A stretch of DNA of 45,091 nt from Lachnospiraceae bacterium. GTDB lineage: Bacteria; Bacillota; Clostridia; Lachnospirales; Lachnospiraceae. The notes beneath the pieces are model-generated. The model ran no database searches. It was not told where the DNA came from and was given only the letters and a program-made list of their open reading frames with translations. The DNA lies in the NCBI GenBank assembly GCA_024699645.1, contig JAILPE010000003.1:1-45091 (forward strand), given 5' to 3'. Position 1 is the first letter of the stretch, and every line of letters starts with the position of its first letter. The position numbers and the translations under genes are program-made. Shown piece after piece: positions 1 through 7,578 of this stretch.

Positions 1-505
1 AGCAGTTATCTTCGGTGCTACGGGCGGTGTTATGGAAGCAGCTCTTCGTACCGTTGTATTCAAGCTTACCGGCGAGAAGGACGGAAGTCCTATCGAATTC
101 AAGGAAGTTCGTGGTGTAGAAGGCATCAAGGAAGCTACATACGATGTTGCAGGTCTTAAGGTTAACGTTGCCGTTGCTTCAGGTCTTGCAAATGCACGCA
201 AGGTTCTTGACATGGTTAAGTCAGGTGAGAAGCAGTACCACTTCATCGAGATCATGGCTTGCCCCGGCGGCTGTGTAAACGGTGGAGGACAGCCCAGAGT
301 TCCCGCAAGCATCCGCAACTTCAACGATATCCGCGCTATGCGTGCAAAGGCTCTCTACTCGATCGATGAAGCCAACACAATCCGCTTCTCACACGAGAAC
401 GAGTCGATCAAGAAGCTTTATGCCGAATATCTTGAGAAGCCCGGTAGCCATAAGGCACATGAGATCCTTCATACTTCTTATGTAAAGAGAACGGTCAATA
501 AATAA
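1..505 (+). CDS. [FeFe] hydrogenase, C-terminal part (5' truncated by window)
   Basis: This is the C-terminal 167 or so residues of an iron-only hydrogenase catalytic subunit, which interconverts protons and H2 at the H-cluster in the cytoplasm and is often coupled to NADH or ferredoxin oxidation in Clostridia. The frame is open from base 2 and reads GATGGVMEAALRT, a conserved segment of the family. It continues to the H-cluster motif MACPGGCVNGGGQP, whose cysteines ligate the cluster. The tail after it, with SIDEANTIRFSHEN and a final small-subunit-like helix region, matches the usual C-terminus. The stop is at 503-505, followed by an intrinsic terminator, so this is the last gene of its operon. 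Which hydrogenase type it is (monomeric, or bifurcating HydA) cannot be told from the C-terminus alone. Confidence 0.95.
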   Translation, partial: AVIFGATGGVMEAALRTVVFKLTGEKDGSPIEFKEVRGVEGIKEATYDVAGLKVNVAVASGLANARKVLDMVKSGEKQYHFIEIMACPGGCVNGGGQPRVPASIRNFNDIRAMRAKALYSIDEANTIRFSHENESIKKLYAEYLEKPGSHKAHEILHTSYVKRTVNK

Positions 506-553
506 TGTTTCGAAGTCTCGAAAAATAATGATCAAAGTATGATTTATACAGAG

Positions 554-587
554 GAAGAGCGTCATCGTCAGGTGACGCTCTTCTTTA
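554..587 (+). terminator. Intrinsic terminator after the hydrogenase gene
   Basis: A perfect 11-bp stem (554-564 with 573-583) with an 8-nt loop is followed by TTT. It lies 48 bases after the hydrogenase stop. The T-tract overlaps the -35 element of the next promoter. Confidence 0.85.
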
Positions 588-612
588 CATGAATCGTGTT
601 ACGTGATATAAT
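584..612 (+). promoter_or_regulatory. Sigma-A type promoter for the pilZ operon
   Basis: TTTACA at 584-589 and TATAAT at 607-612 are separated by 17 bp. Transcription would start near 619, giving a leader of about 90 nt before the PilZ gene. The start of that leader (617-640) contains an imperfect inverted repeat, ACTCAT...ATGAGT, which could be an operator or a small hairpin. No c-di-GMP riboswitch signature was seen in the leader. Confidence 0.7.
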
Positions 613-709
613 TAACTTGACTCATTAGCTGATGAGTTAAGGAAAAGAAGGGTAAAGACTGGGGTTTAGTAGGCGCATCTTTGGTTCGTACATGGTAAGG
701 GGGAACGCC

Positions 710-1354
710 ATGGATCATTCTATCATTGAGGCGGGCAATACACTTTTAATCCAGGTCAAACGAGGGGAAAACGAGACTGAATTCCCCACCACTGTTGTTG
801 ACAGGTTCGACAATTCGGTTGTTGTCGAGCCGATTCTCTATGAGGGAAAAATGGTCAACTTTAACATAGCGGGTATAAATAAGCGTATTTCAATTTTTCA
901 TGAGCCGATTGGTAAGATGGTCGTATGGAAAGATATCGAGATCAAAGCGGGTTATTATAAGAAAAAGAAGCTTTGCCATGTTGTGTATATAAACGGTGAG
1001 GGAGAAGAGGTTAACCGACGCAGGGATTATAGGCAGTATGTCGGCATAGAGGGGAAAGCGGAGCATTTCGGGGCTGAAAGAGTCGGCGTCATTGTCAGAG
1101 ATGTAAGTAACAATGGCCTGGGCTTGATCGTCGAAAACGTGGCCGGTTTTGAAAACGGTCGAAGAATGATCGTCTATTTTACGGACGAGAATGGCAAATA
1201 TCGTTTTTCTTTGGAGTGCAAACAAGTTCGTACGCGAGTTTTGGCTAACGGAAGGATCGAGGTCGGGTGTATCGTGGTAAATCCTCCGCAGGCGTTGTCT
1301 CAGTACGTCGCATTCAAACAGCTTGCCGAGAAACGCAGGATGATGGGTGACTGA
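710..1354 (+). CDS. PilZ-domain protein (YcgR-like, putative c-di-GMP receptor)
   Basis: A 214-residue protein with an N-terminal YcgR-like beta domain (residues 1-100) and a C-terminal PilZ domain. The two c-di-GMP-binding signatures are present: RxxxR at residues 104-108 (within RRRDYRQYV) and DVSNNGLGL about 30 residues later, which fits the D/NxSxxG consensus. Proteins of this architecture bind cyclic di-GMP in the cytosol and change motility, often acting at the flagellar motor. The ATG at 710 was chosen over an in-frame ATG at 692 because a strong AAGGGGGG ribosome site sits at 697-703, 6 bases upstream of 710 and overlapping the codons after 692. The next gene starts 3 bases after the stop, so the two are probably translationally coupled. 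A second, smaller PilZ gene lies at 34431-34781. Confidence 0.88.
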   Translation: MDHSIIEAGNTLLIQVKRGENETEFPTTVVDRFDNSVVVEPILYEGKMVNFNIAGINKRISIFHEPIGKMVVWKDIEIKAGYYKKKKLCHVVYINGEGEEVNRRRDYRQYVGIEGKAEHFGAERVGVIVRDVSNNGLGLIVENVAGFENGRRMIVYFTDENGKYRFSLECKQVRTRVLANGRIEVGCIVVNPPQALSQYVAFKQLAEKRRMMGD

Positions 1355-1357
1355 CTT

Positions 1358-2434
1358 ATGAACAATAAATTGCATGGTATTTTTCTATCTGATATAAAGC
1401 TTCTGGCATATGTGGACAGAGCCATATGCTGTTTTCGCATGAGTATGTATGACAGGGCTCTCGAGATGATATCCCTTACCGGTGACGGCATCAGCGGATT
1501 ATGCAAGGCAGTGATCGGAGACAGGGATTATTTTTCTGATTTTCCCACGGAAGCTATCGAGGATATGCTCGGAAAACTTCTTGATGCCAAGAAATCACGC
1601 GATTATACTCTTCTTGCCGATCTTTACGAGATGCAGCTTGTCCCGTTTATCTGTTCGGTACAGGAACTTATCGTAAAAAGGGAAGATCTCCTCGTGTTTG
1701 ACGCGGAGACATATGCGAAAAACATAAAGACCATGCGCGCCAAGCTTGATGTTTCCATGCTTCGCTACGATTCCGACGTGAAGGATCTTGCAAAGCCCGG
1801 TACGAAGGCATTTGCGGTTCATGAGGACGAGCGTGAAAGGTTCAGGGTAAACCGTAATGCGCTTCTTGAAGAGGCGATGGCTCCCGAACAGCTCCTTTCA
1901 CTCGGATATACGGTGGAATTTACATCATCCGGTATGATGACATTAAAAGCACCGCTCAAGCCTGTTTCTCCGAAGGATATGAGCGACAACAAAAGACGTG
2001 TCCTTGAAAATGAGGCGATCGACAACAACACGGAAAGCATCTATCTTCATACAAACATGAGAGTTGTCATGGAAAGCTTTATGCTGGCCGGATCATGGTA
2101 TGACAAAGATACGACAGCATACGATATCGTAGGGCTCGGGCTCGGATATCATGCCGTGGAGCTGTTAAATCTTGCACCTTCAGGCAGGATAACCATATAT
2201 GAGAGCGACATGAACGTGATAAAGCTGTATTGTGCGTTTACGGACGTTCAGCTCCTTAGCGAGCCGAATGTGTTTATCGTTTATGATCCCGACATGAAGC
2301 TTCTTGAAAAGAGGCTGGAGAATAAAGCGGGGAACGGGAAGGTTTGTGTTCATTATCCTTCGTTCAGGAGAACCCCGTATATGCGCAGACTTGCAGAACT
2401 TGTACCCCGTAGCGAGCTTGTGGAAAAGTGTTGA
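1358..2434 (+). CDS. Unrecognised 358-aa protein with a Rossmann-like GLGLGYH motif
   Basis: I do not recognise this protein as a whole. Residues 1-200 are mostly helical and charged, without membrane segments or a signal peptide. Near residue 255 it has DIVGLGLGYHAVELL followed by a beta strand ending in an acidic residue (TIYESD). That pattern resembles the nucleotide-binding fold of methyltransferases and the N-terminal part of flagellin-modifying Maf-type (motility accessory factor) glycosyltransferases. No Maf catalytic domain follows. It starts 3 bases after the PilZ stop with no good ribosome site of its own, so translation is probably coupled to the PilZ gene. The pairing suggests a role in surface or motility output of c-di-GMP, but that is inference from context. 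Confidence 0.6.
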   Translation: MNNKLHGIFLSDIKLLAYVDRAICCFRMSMYDRALEMISLTGDGISGLCKAVIGDRDYFSDFPTEAIEDMLGKLLDAKKSRDYTLLADLYEMQLVPFICSVQELIVKREDLLVFDAETYAKNIKTMRAKLDVSMLRYDSDVKDLAKPGTKAFAVHEDERERFRVNRNALLEEAMAPEQLLSLGYTVEFTSSGMMTLKAPLKPVSPKDMSDNKRRVLENEAIDNNTESIYLHTNMRVVMESFMLAGSWYDKDTTAYDIVGLGLGYHAVELLNLAPSGRITIYESDMNVIKLYCAFTDVQLLSEPNVFIVYDPDMKLLEKRLENKAGNGKVCVHYPSFRRTPYMRRLAELVPRSELVEKC

Positions 2435-2449
2435 CGGAGGAAGAAATGT

Positions 2450-2878
2450 ATGAACTGTCCGGTGACGTTTTTGACTGCCGCGGTCGGATTTGCGGCAGAC
2501 AGAATACTGAAGATCGCTGCATCCCATAAAGAAGGGAAAAGCAGCTTCCTAAAAAATAAGGTCACTATAAGAAAGACGACCAATAAAGGTTTTGCGATGA
2601 ACAAATTTGAAAACAAGCGCGGTCTTGTTGTAACGGTTAGCATCGTGGCATTTTTGGCCGTTGTTTTTTTGTTCGGCATAACGCTTAAAGACGATTCATA
2701 CAGGAGCAAACGACCGGGAGGGGCTCTGCTTCTCGCGGGAGCACTCGGCAACGTTTACGACAGGATCAGACATGGATTTGTAATAGACTACATAAGCGTT
2801 GCGCCGCTCAAAAGGATATTTTTTAATCTCGCGGATGTACTGGTTGCGCTCGGATCGATACTTTATCTGGTGCTGTAA
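2450..2878 (+). CDS. lspA: Signal peptidase II (lipoprotein signal peptidase)
   Basis: Aspartyl membrane peptidase that removes the signal peptide from diacylglyceryl-modified prolipoproteins. The 142-residue protein carries the family motifs in order: DRILK near residue 17, NKGFAMN near residue 45, ALGNVYDR with the first catalytic Asp near 103, VIDYI just after it, and FNLADVL with the second catalytic Asp near 126. It is slightly shorter than typical LspA (about 150-170), and its first half is unusually polar, with a lysine-rich stretch between helix 1 and the NKG motif. An ATG at 2446 is out of frame; 2450 has GGAGG at 2436-2440. It lies upstream of hprK with a repeat-bearing spacer. The CotH-type lipoprotein in this window would be a substrate. 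Confidence 0.9.
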   Translation: MNCPVTFLTAAVGFAADRILKIAASHKEGKSSFLKNKVTIRKTTNKGFAMNKFENKRGLVVTVSIVAFLAVVFLFGITLKDDSYRSKRPGGALLLAGALGNVYDRIRHGFVIDYISVAPLKRIFFNLADVLVALGSILYLVL

Positions 2879-2883
2879 GAACC

Positions 2884-2975
2884 CGCCTGAAATATCGAAA
2901 AGACAGCGAAAAGCCGGCTGAGAAATATGAATTCGAAAAAGACAGCGGGAAATCGGCTGAGGATAACTGAGTTTA
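2884..2975 (+). repeat. Degenerate tandem repeat in the lspA-hprK spacer
   Basis: Two diverged copies of a roughly 31-39 bp unit (2884-2914 and 2915-2953), each containing CGAAAA(A)GACAGCG and a CGGCTGAG boundary, plus a partial third CGGCTGAGG at 2954. They fill the spacer directly after the lspA stop. The hprK ribosome site follows the last copy. Confidence 0.6.
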
Positions 2976-2998
2976 AGAATAAAAGAAGGAGAGAGAGT

Positions 2999-3928
2999 AT
3001 GGAAGATCAGGACAGAGTATGTTTGACCGACCTTGTGGATAAATTTTCATTGAAGAATCTTACGCCCGATGTTGACATAAGCCAAATCTTCATCACAAAG
3101 CCCGATATAAACAGGCCGGCGCTTCAGCTTGCGGGTTTCATGAGAGATTTTGACAAGGAACGTGTCCAGATAATCGGAAACGTTGAGCACTCATACATGG
3201 AGAGCGTCGAGAACGGACTCGAAAGGATGAAGAAGGTCCTCGGACTCGGTATCCCTTGCGTGGTGTATTGCAGAGGCTTCGATGTTGAGGAAGAGATAAT
3301 CGAAGAAGCAACAAGACAGGGTGTTGCGATCATGCGGACGGACAAGTCAACTTCGAGCTTTATGGCTGAGATAATCAGATGGCTCAATGTCCAGCTTGCT
3401 CCGAGCATGACGATCCACGGAGTGCTTGTCGATGTTTACGGCGAGGGAATCCTCATCACGGGTGAGAGCGGGATAGGTAAGAGCGAGGCTGCGCTCGAGC
3501 TTATCAAGCGCGGACACCGTCTTGTGAGCGACGACGCGGTCGTGATAAAGAAGGTCAGCGACGACACGCTTATAGGTATGGCGCCCGAGGTTACGAGGCA
3601 TTTCATTGAGCTTAGGGGTATAGGCATTATAAACGTTAAAGCGCTTTTTGGTGTTGAATGTGTTAAGAATACGCAGCAGATCGATCTTGTGATCAATCTC
3701 GAAGAGTGGGACAGAGACAAGGAATACGACAGAATGGGGCTTGAGGAGCATTATGTGAACTTCCTCGGAAACAACGTGGTCTGCCACAATATTCCGATAA
3801 GACCCGGACGTAACCTTGCGATAATCTGTGAGTCGGCAGCGGTTAACTGCAGACAGAAGAAGATGGGGTACGATGCCGCCAAAGAGCTCTACCAGAGAGC
3901 ATTCGGAGGCACAGGAATTCAGCTTTGA
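2999..3928 (+). CDS. hprK: HPr kinase/phosphorylase
   Basis: Bifunctional enzyme that phosphorylates HPr and Crh on Ser-46 when glycolytic intermediates are high and reverses this with phosphate; it is the master sensor of carbon catabolite repression in Firmicutes. The 309-residue length is normal. The Walker A/P-loop GESGIGKSE starts at residue 155, followed by LVSDDAV and the family signature ELRGIGIINV. Start 2999 (MEDQDRV) has an AAGGAGAG ribosome site at 2985-2992; an in-frame ATG at 2927 lies inside the repeat spacer and lacks one. A protein with its target site (Ser-46 in SIMGMM) is encoded at 6950-7216, so kinase and substrate are neighbours. It heads a carbon-control cluster with glcK. 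Confidence 0.96.
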   Translation: MEDQDRVCLTDLVDKFSLKNLTPDVDISQIFITKPDINRPALQLAGFMRDFDKERVQIIGNVEHSYMESVENGLERMKKVLGLGIPCVVYCRGFDVEEEIIEEATRQGVAIMRTDKSTSSFMAEIIRWLNVQLAPSMTIHGVLVDVYGEGILITGESGIGKSEAALELIKRGHRLVSDDAVVIKKVSDDTLIGMAPEVTRHFIELRGIGIINVKALFGVECVKNTQQIDLVINLEEWDRDKEYDRMGLEEHYVNFLGNNVVCHNIPIRPGRNLAIICESAAVNCRQKKMGYDAAKELYQRAFGGTGIQL

Positions 3929-3975
3929 GGGTGTAAATGGGAGAAAAATATGAGTACGAATAAGGAGCATTGGGA

Positions 3976-4923
3976 ATGAGCAAATATATTGTCGGTACAG
4001 ATATTGGAGGAACTACCGTAAAACTCGGAATTTTTACAAGGGAGGGAAAACTCGCACATAAATGGGAGATCAGGACAGACAGGAGCAACGGGGGAGAAAA
4101 TGTTCCTGAGGATATCGCGAAGACCGTAAAAGAAACGCTCAGTGAGCGCGGGATCGCAAAGGAAGACGTGATCGGTATGGGCGTCGGAGTTCCCGGACCC
4201 GTAAAATCGGACGGAACGGTCATGAGGTGTCCGAATCTCGGATGGGGAATATTTAACGTTGCGGACAGGATGAAAGAGCTTACCGGGATCAACTGCACGG
4301 CACTTAACGATGCGAATGCGGCAGCTCTCGGAGAGATGTGGCAGGGAACTGCGAAGGGATTTAAGAATCTCGTGTTTGTAACACTCGGAACAGGTGTCGG
4401 CGGCGGAATCATCGTTGACGGAAAGGTTATCAGCGGTACTCACGGCGGCGGAGGCGAAATCGGACATATCTTCGTTGAGCCTGACGAAGAGGATCAGTGC
4501 GGTTGCGGTTGCAGAGGACATCTCGAGCAATATGCTTCGGCAACGGGACTTTGCAGGGTTACGAGAAAGCTGATCGCACAAGGAAAGATAGAGACGAGCC
4601 TCAGAGCAGACACTCTTTCAGCAAAGATAGTGTTTGACGCGGCAAAGGGCGGCGACATGCTCGCAATCGAAGCGGTTGAGACAATGTGCAGGTACCTTGC
4701 ACAGGCATTTTCGGGAATAGCGGCAGCCGTAGATCCCGAAGTGTTCATCATAGGCGGCGGCGTTTCAAAAGCAGGCCCTATCATTACCGACAACATTAAG
4801 AAATATTACGTTCCCGAGAACATGAACGTTCTCAGAAATGCGGAGTTTGAGCTCGCAACGCTCGGTAACGATGCGGGAATCTGGGGCGCGGCATACAGCG
4901 CACTCGATGCATACGGAAAGTAA
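3976..4923 (+). CDS. glcK: ROK-family glucokinase
   Basis: Phosphorylates glucose to glucose 6-phosphate with ATP in the cytoplasm, feeding glycolysis. The 315-residue protein begins with the phosphate-binding segment GTDIGGTTVKLG, has the LGTGVGGGIIVDGK adenosine/phosphate region in the middle, and the ROK signature with HGGGGEIGH followed by the zinc cluster CGCGCRGHLEQ. The catalytic Asp is in LNDANAAALGE. The ATG at 3976 has AAGGAG at 3962-3967; a TTG at 3970 in the same frame is too close to that site. It follows hprK by 47 bases, probably in one operon. Confidence 0.93.
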   Translation: MSKYIVGTDIGGTTVKLGIFTREGKLAHKWEIRTDRSNGGENVPEDIAKTVKETLSERGIAKEDVIGMGVGVPGPVKSDGTVMRCPNLGWGIFNVADRMKELTGINCTALNDANAAALGEMWQGTAKGFKNLVFVTLGTGVGGGIIVDGKVISGTHGGGGEIGHIFVEPDEEDQCGCGCRGHLEQYASATGLCRVTRKLIAQGKIETSLRADTLSAKIVFDAAKGGDMLAIEAVETMCRYLAQAFSGIAAAVDPEVFIIGGGVSKAGPIITDNIKKYYVPENMNVLRNAEFELATLGNDAGIWGAAYSALDAYGK

Positions 4924-4942
4924 GAAACGGGACGGAGAAAAA

Positions 4943-5860
4943 ATGAACAATATAGGTGTTTTGCTGGGGGAGAAGATCCCCCGGTTAAAGATCAGGGAAA
5001 ACCTGCCGCTTTCAACGTGTACTTCATTCAGAACGGGCGGATGCGCGCAAGTCGGGGCTTACCCCGAAACAACTGAAGAGCTTGGGGAACTCCTTACGGT
5101 ATGTAAACGGGAAGGTGTTCCCTTTTACATTCTCGGAAACGGGACAAATGTGCTTGCTCCCGACGAGGGGTACGAAGGCGTGATCATACTTACGTCGGGC
5201 CTCAAAACGATCGAAGCTGACGAAAATACCTGTATCGTTAAGGCGGGAGCGGGAGCACTTCTTTCTTCGCTTGCGATCGAATGCGCAAAGAAGAGTCTTA
5301 CGGGACTTGAATTTGCGAGAGGGATCCCCGGAAGCGTTGGCGGCGCGGTCGTTATGAATGCCGGCGCGTACGGAGGAGAAGTGAAGGATTCACTCATGGG
5401 CGTTAAAGTGATGAGCGAAGACGGTATGCAGGTGTTCGAAATGACTTGCGACGAGCTTGAGCTCGGCTACAGGCACAGCGTGATTCCGGAAAGAAAGCTC
5501 GTTGTTCTCGAAGCGACTTTTAAGCTCGCAAAGGGCGAGCAGGAGAGCATTTATGCGATGATGGACGAGCTCGGGGCAAAAAGAAGAGAAAAGCAGCCTC
5601 TTGAATTCCCGAGTGCGGGCAGTACCTTTAAACGTCCCGAAGGTTATTTTGCGGGAAAACTCATAGAAGATGCGGGGCTGAAGGGCTTTAGCGTGGGCGG
5701 CGCACAGGTTTCACAGAAGCATGCCGGATTTGTGATAAATACGGGCACGGCGACTTCGAGCGATATCGCCCGGCTTATAGAGGCCGTCCGGAAGAAGGTT
5801 TTCGAAAACAGCGGCGTGCGTCTTGAGACTGAGGTTAGGTTCATAGGAACAGGGAAATAA
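4943..5860 (+). CDS. murB: UDP-N-acetylenolpyruvoylglucosamine reductase
   Basis: FAD-dependent enzyme that reduces UDP-GlcNAc-enolpyruvate to UDP-MurNAc with NADPH, the second committed step of peptidoglycan synthesis. The 305 residues show the FAD-binding segments GNGTNVL and IPGSVGGAVVMNAGAYGGE, the YRHS motif, the catalytic serine in SAGSTFKRP, and the C-terminal Glu in LETEVRF. The sequence is of the type II (short) MurB class common in Firmicutes. Start 4943 follows GGAG at 4934-4937; in-frame codons further upstream overlap glcK. In many Clostridia rapZ lies between murB and whiA; here it is absent and the spacer holds 40-bp tandem duplications that begin in the last codons of murB. 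Confidence 0.95.
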   Translation: MNNIGVLLGEKIPRLKIRENLPLSTCTSFRTGGCAQVGAYPETTEELGELLTVCKREGVPFYILGNGTNVLAPDEGYEGVIILTSGLKTIEADENTCIVKAGAGALLSSLAIECAKKSLTGLEFARGIPGSVGGAVVMNAGAYGGEVKDSLMGVKVMSEDGMQVFEMTCDELELGYRHSVIPERKLVVLEATFKLAKGEQESIYAMMDELGAKRREKQPLEFPSAGSTFKRPEGYFAGKLIEDAGLKGFSVGGAQVSQKHAGFVINTGTATSSDIARLIEAVRKKVFENSGVRLETEVRFIGTGK

Positions 5861-5930
5861 ACCCTGAGACCGAGGCGAAGGGTTCATGGGAACCGGGGAT
5901 AAAACCCAAGCGAGGTTCATAAATTCCGGG
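5831..5930 (+). repeat. 40-bp tandem duplication of the murB 3' end
   Basis: Copies start at 5831, 5871 and 5911 (exact 40-bp spacing; the third is partial). The first copy is the last 10 codons of murB plus the stop and 10 bases. Later copies share GAGG...GGTTCAT.GGAAC.GGG and ATAAA.CC. The WhiA ribosome site (GGGAGG, 5928-5933) begins at the end of the last copy. Confidence 0.8.
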
Positions 5931-5941
5931 AGGTAAGACAG

Positions 5942-6925
5942 GTGTCTTTTTCAAACAGGGTAAAAGAAGAGCTTTTTAAAGTCCTGCCGCAGGCGAGGCA
6001 TTGCAGGATCGCCGAGCTGGCCGCGCTGGTCGGCATGAGCGGTTCGGAGATGAGGGAAGACGCGCTTTGTTTTGAAAACCGCGTGGCCGGAATGAAAGCC
6101 AAAACGCTTATATCCAAGATATTTAAATATAATCTCCCCGAAGAGACGGGAAGCGAGCGCGGCGGAAAAGATGGGCGGCGCGGAGTCCTTTCGCTTCTTT
6201 GCACAAAGCAGGAAATGAACGATATTTTGGTCACGATCAAGATGAAAAAAAATGATGGTCCGTTTTTTTCTGTTGACAAGCAGGGACAAAATATACATAA
6301 TACTTTGCGAAACGATACTGTGCCCGGGATGATGGTTTGCACGCAGACGTGCTGTAAAAGAGCGTTCGTGCGCGGTGCTTTCCTGGCTTGCGGATCACTT
6401 TCGAATCCCGAAAAGGATTACCATCTCGAGTTTGTACTGAAAAATGAGGCTCAGGCAGAGATGCTTAAAGAGGTTTTGGCTTCGCTTTCGGTTGAAGTCG
6501 GAACGGTGATGCGGAAAAAAGCGCATGTTCTTTATGTCAAGGACAGCGAGATCATCGCGATGCTGCTCACACTCGCCGATGCGCATGTTGCACTGATGGA
6601 GCTTGAAAACATCAGGATCGTCAAAGAGGTAAGGAACGATGTGAACCGCCGCGTCAACTGCGAGACGGCAAATATTGAGAAGACCGTGAGGGCGGCATCA
6701 AAGCAGGTGGAGGACATCAGATTTCTTGCATCGCAGCCGGGATTTGACGAGCTTCCCGAAGAACTCAAGATGACTGCCGGTCTGAGACTCGAACATCCTG
6801 AAGTATCGCTTTCGGAGCTTGCCGAGCTGTATCCGGCGTCGGTAAGCAGGTCAGGAATAAATCACAGGCTCAGGAAGCTTTGCGATATGGCCGAAAAACT
6901 AAGGAATAATCAAGAAAGACGATGA
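5942..6925 (+). CDS. whiA: WhiA-family DNA-binding protein
   Basis: WhiA proteins pair a degenerate LAGLIDADG homing-endonuclease fold with a C-terminal helix-turn-helix; in Firmicutes WhiA affects cell division and metabolism, and in actinomycetes it controls sporulation genes. The 327 residues include RAFVRGAFLACGSLSNPEKDYHLEF (the LAGLIDADG-like part; shown here as RAFVRGAFLACGS) and the C-terminal HTH ending near SRSGINHRLRKL. The start is GTG at 5942 (MSFSNRVKEEL is the conserved N-terminus) with GGGAGG at 5928-5933. The gene pair whiA-HPr matches the Bacillus subtilis yvcL-crh order. Confidence 0.93.
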   Translation: MSFSNRVKEELFKVLPQARHCRIAELAALVGMSGSEMREDALCFENRVAGMKAKTLISKIFKYNLPEETGSERGGKDGRRGVLSLLCTKQEMNDILVTIKMKKNDGPFFSVDKQGQNIHNTLRNDTVPGMMVCTQTCCKRAFVRGAFLACGSLSNPEKDYHLEFVLKNEAQAEMLKEVLASLSVEVGTVMRKKAHVLYVKDSEIIAMLLTLADAHVALMELENIRIVKEVRNDVNRRVNCETANIEKTVRAASKQVEDIRFLASQPGFDELPEELKMTAGLRLEHPEVSLSELAELYPASVSRSGINHRLRKLCDMAEKLRNNQERR

Positions 6926-6949
6926 GAAGCGTCTTAAGAGGAGAGAAAA

Positions 6950-7216
6950 ATGCTTCGTAAGGAAATGCAGATCAATATCACCAAGGAACCCGAAAAACAT
7001 CCCATTGCCAAGCTTGTTCAGGAAGCGAGCAGATTTTCGAGCTCTATATTTTTCGAATACAAGGACAAGAACGTTAACGCAAAGAGTATTATGGGAATGA
7101 TGACCTTTGTGGGGATCATGAAAAAAGCACTTGAATCAAATGACAAGATAACCTTAAGTGTTGACGGTTCGGATGAGAATGACGCATTAAAAAGTATGAG
7201 TGCATTCTTTGAATAA
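6950..7216 (+). CDS. crh: Crh-like HPr paralogue lacking the PTS histidine
   Basis: An 88-residue HPr-fold protein. Aligned without gaps to HPr, the PTS phosphorylation site His-15 is Glu-15, Arg-17 is His-17 and Pro-18 is kept (EKHPIAKLVQEA against HARPA.VLVQ.A). The regulatory serine stays exactly at position 46 in KSIMGMM, the site modified by HprK. This is the logic of B. subtilis Crh, where position 15 is Gln: unable to pass phosphate in the PTS but able to be Ser-phosphorylated and act as a CcpA corepressor. The adjacent whiA gene supports the comparison. Ribosome site AGGAGAG at 6939-6945. Followed by a terminator. Alternative: a diverged HPr that uses His-17; less likely given the alignment. 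Confidence 0.85.
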   Translation: MLRKEMQINITKEPEKHPIAKLVQEASRFSSSIFFEYKDKNVNAKSIMGMMTFVGIMKKALESNDKITLSVDGSDENDALKSMSAFFE

Positions 7217-7316
7217 GGAGAACGACATAACGCTTATACCGCAGACGTGGAAATAATGCAGGAAAAATCAAACGCTTATATTGCAACAGCGGAAAACACT
7301 GTCGCAGAAGTCGATG

Positions 7317-7343
7317 CACTGCCCGAAAAGGGCGGTGTTTTTT
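7317..7343 (+). terminator. Intrinsic terminator after crh
   Basis: CACTGCCC (7317-7324), a GAAAA loop, GGGCGGTG (7330-7337) and TTTTTT. It lies 100 bases after the crh stop and closes the hprK-to-crh transcription unit. Confidence 0.85.
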
Positions 7344-7396
7344 GCTTTTGGGGAGACTTTCCGGACTGACCGTAACATACGCAGAAAAATATTTTT

Positions 7397-7552
7397 TTGT
7401 GGTAATGATGCGGAATTATACTATAATGATAATAGGACAAAAATTTGGATTTTTCGGCCGGTCAAATGCCGGGGATCCGCAAATTGCCCGATCAAAAAAT
7501 ATGAATAAAGAAAAAATATATATTGCAATAATATATATTTGTGTGATATTAT
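7397..7552 (+). promoter_or_regulatory. Promoter region of the deacetylase-like gene (gap 7217-7578)
   Basis: The 362-base gap between crh and the next gene holds the crh terminator and this AT-rich region. The better promoter is TTGCAA (7523-7528), 18 bp, TATTAT (7547-7552), giving a leader of about 20 nt. A perfect TATAAT at 7422-7427 has only a weak upstream partner. An in-frame reading upstream of 7579 exists but lacks a ribosome site, so I see no further gene here. Confidence 0.5.
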
Positions 7553-7578
7553 TCTGTATCGACAGAGAAAGAGGAATT

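Noticed and set aside
613-709. c-di-GMP riboswitch before the PilZ gene
   Set aside because: Only a short inverted repeat is present; no GEMM core sequence was found.
6950-7216. Ordinary PTS HPr
   Set aside because: The His-15 position is Glu when aligned without gaps; the nearby His-17 matches Arg-17, so normal phosphotransfer is not expected.
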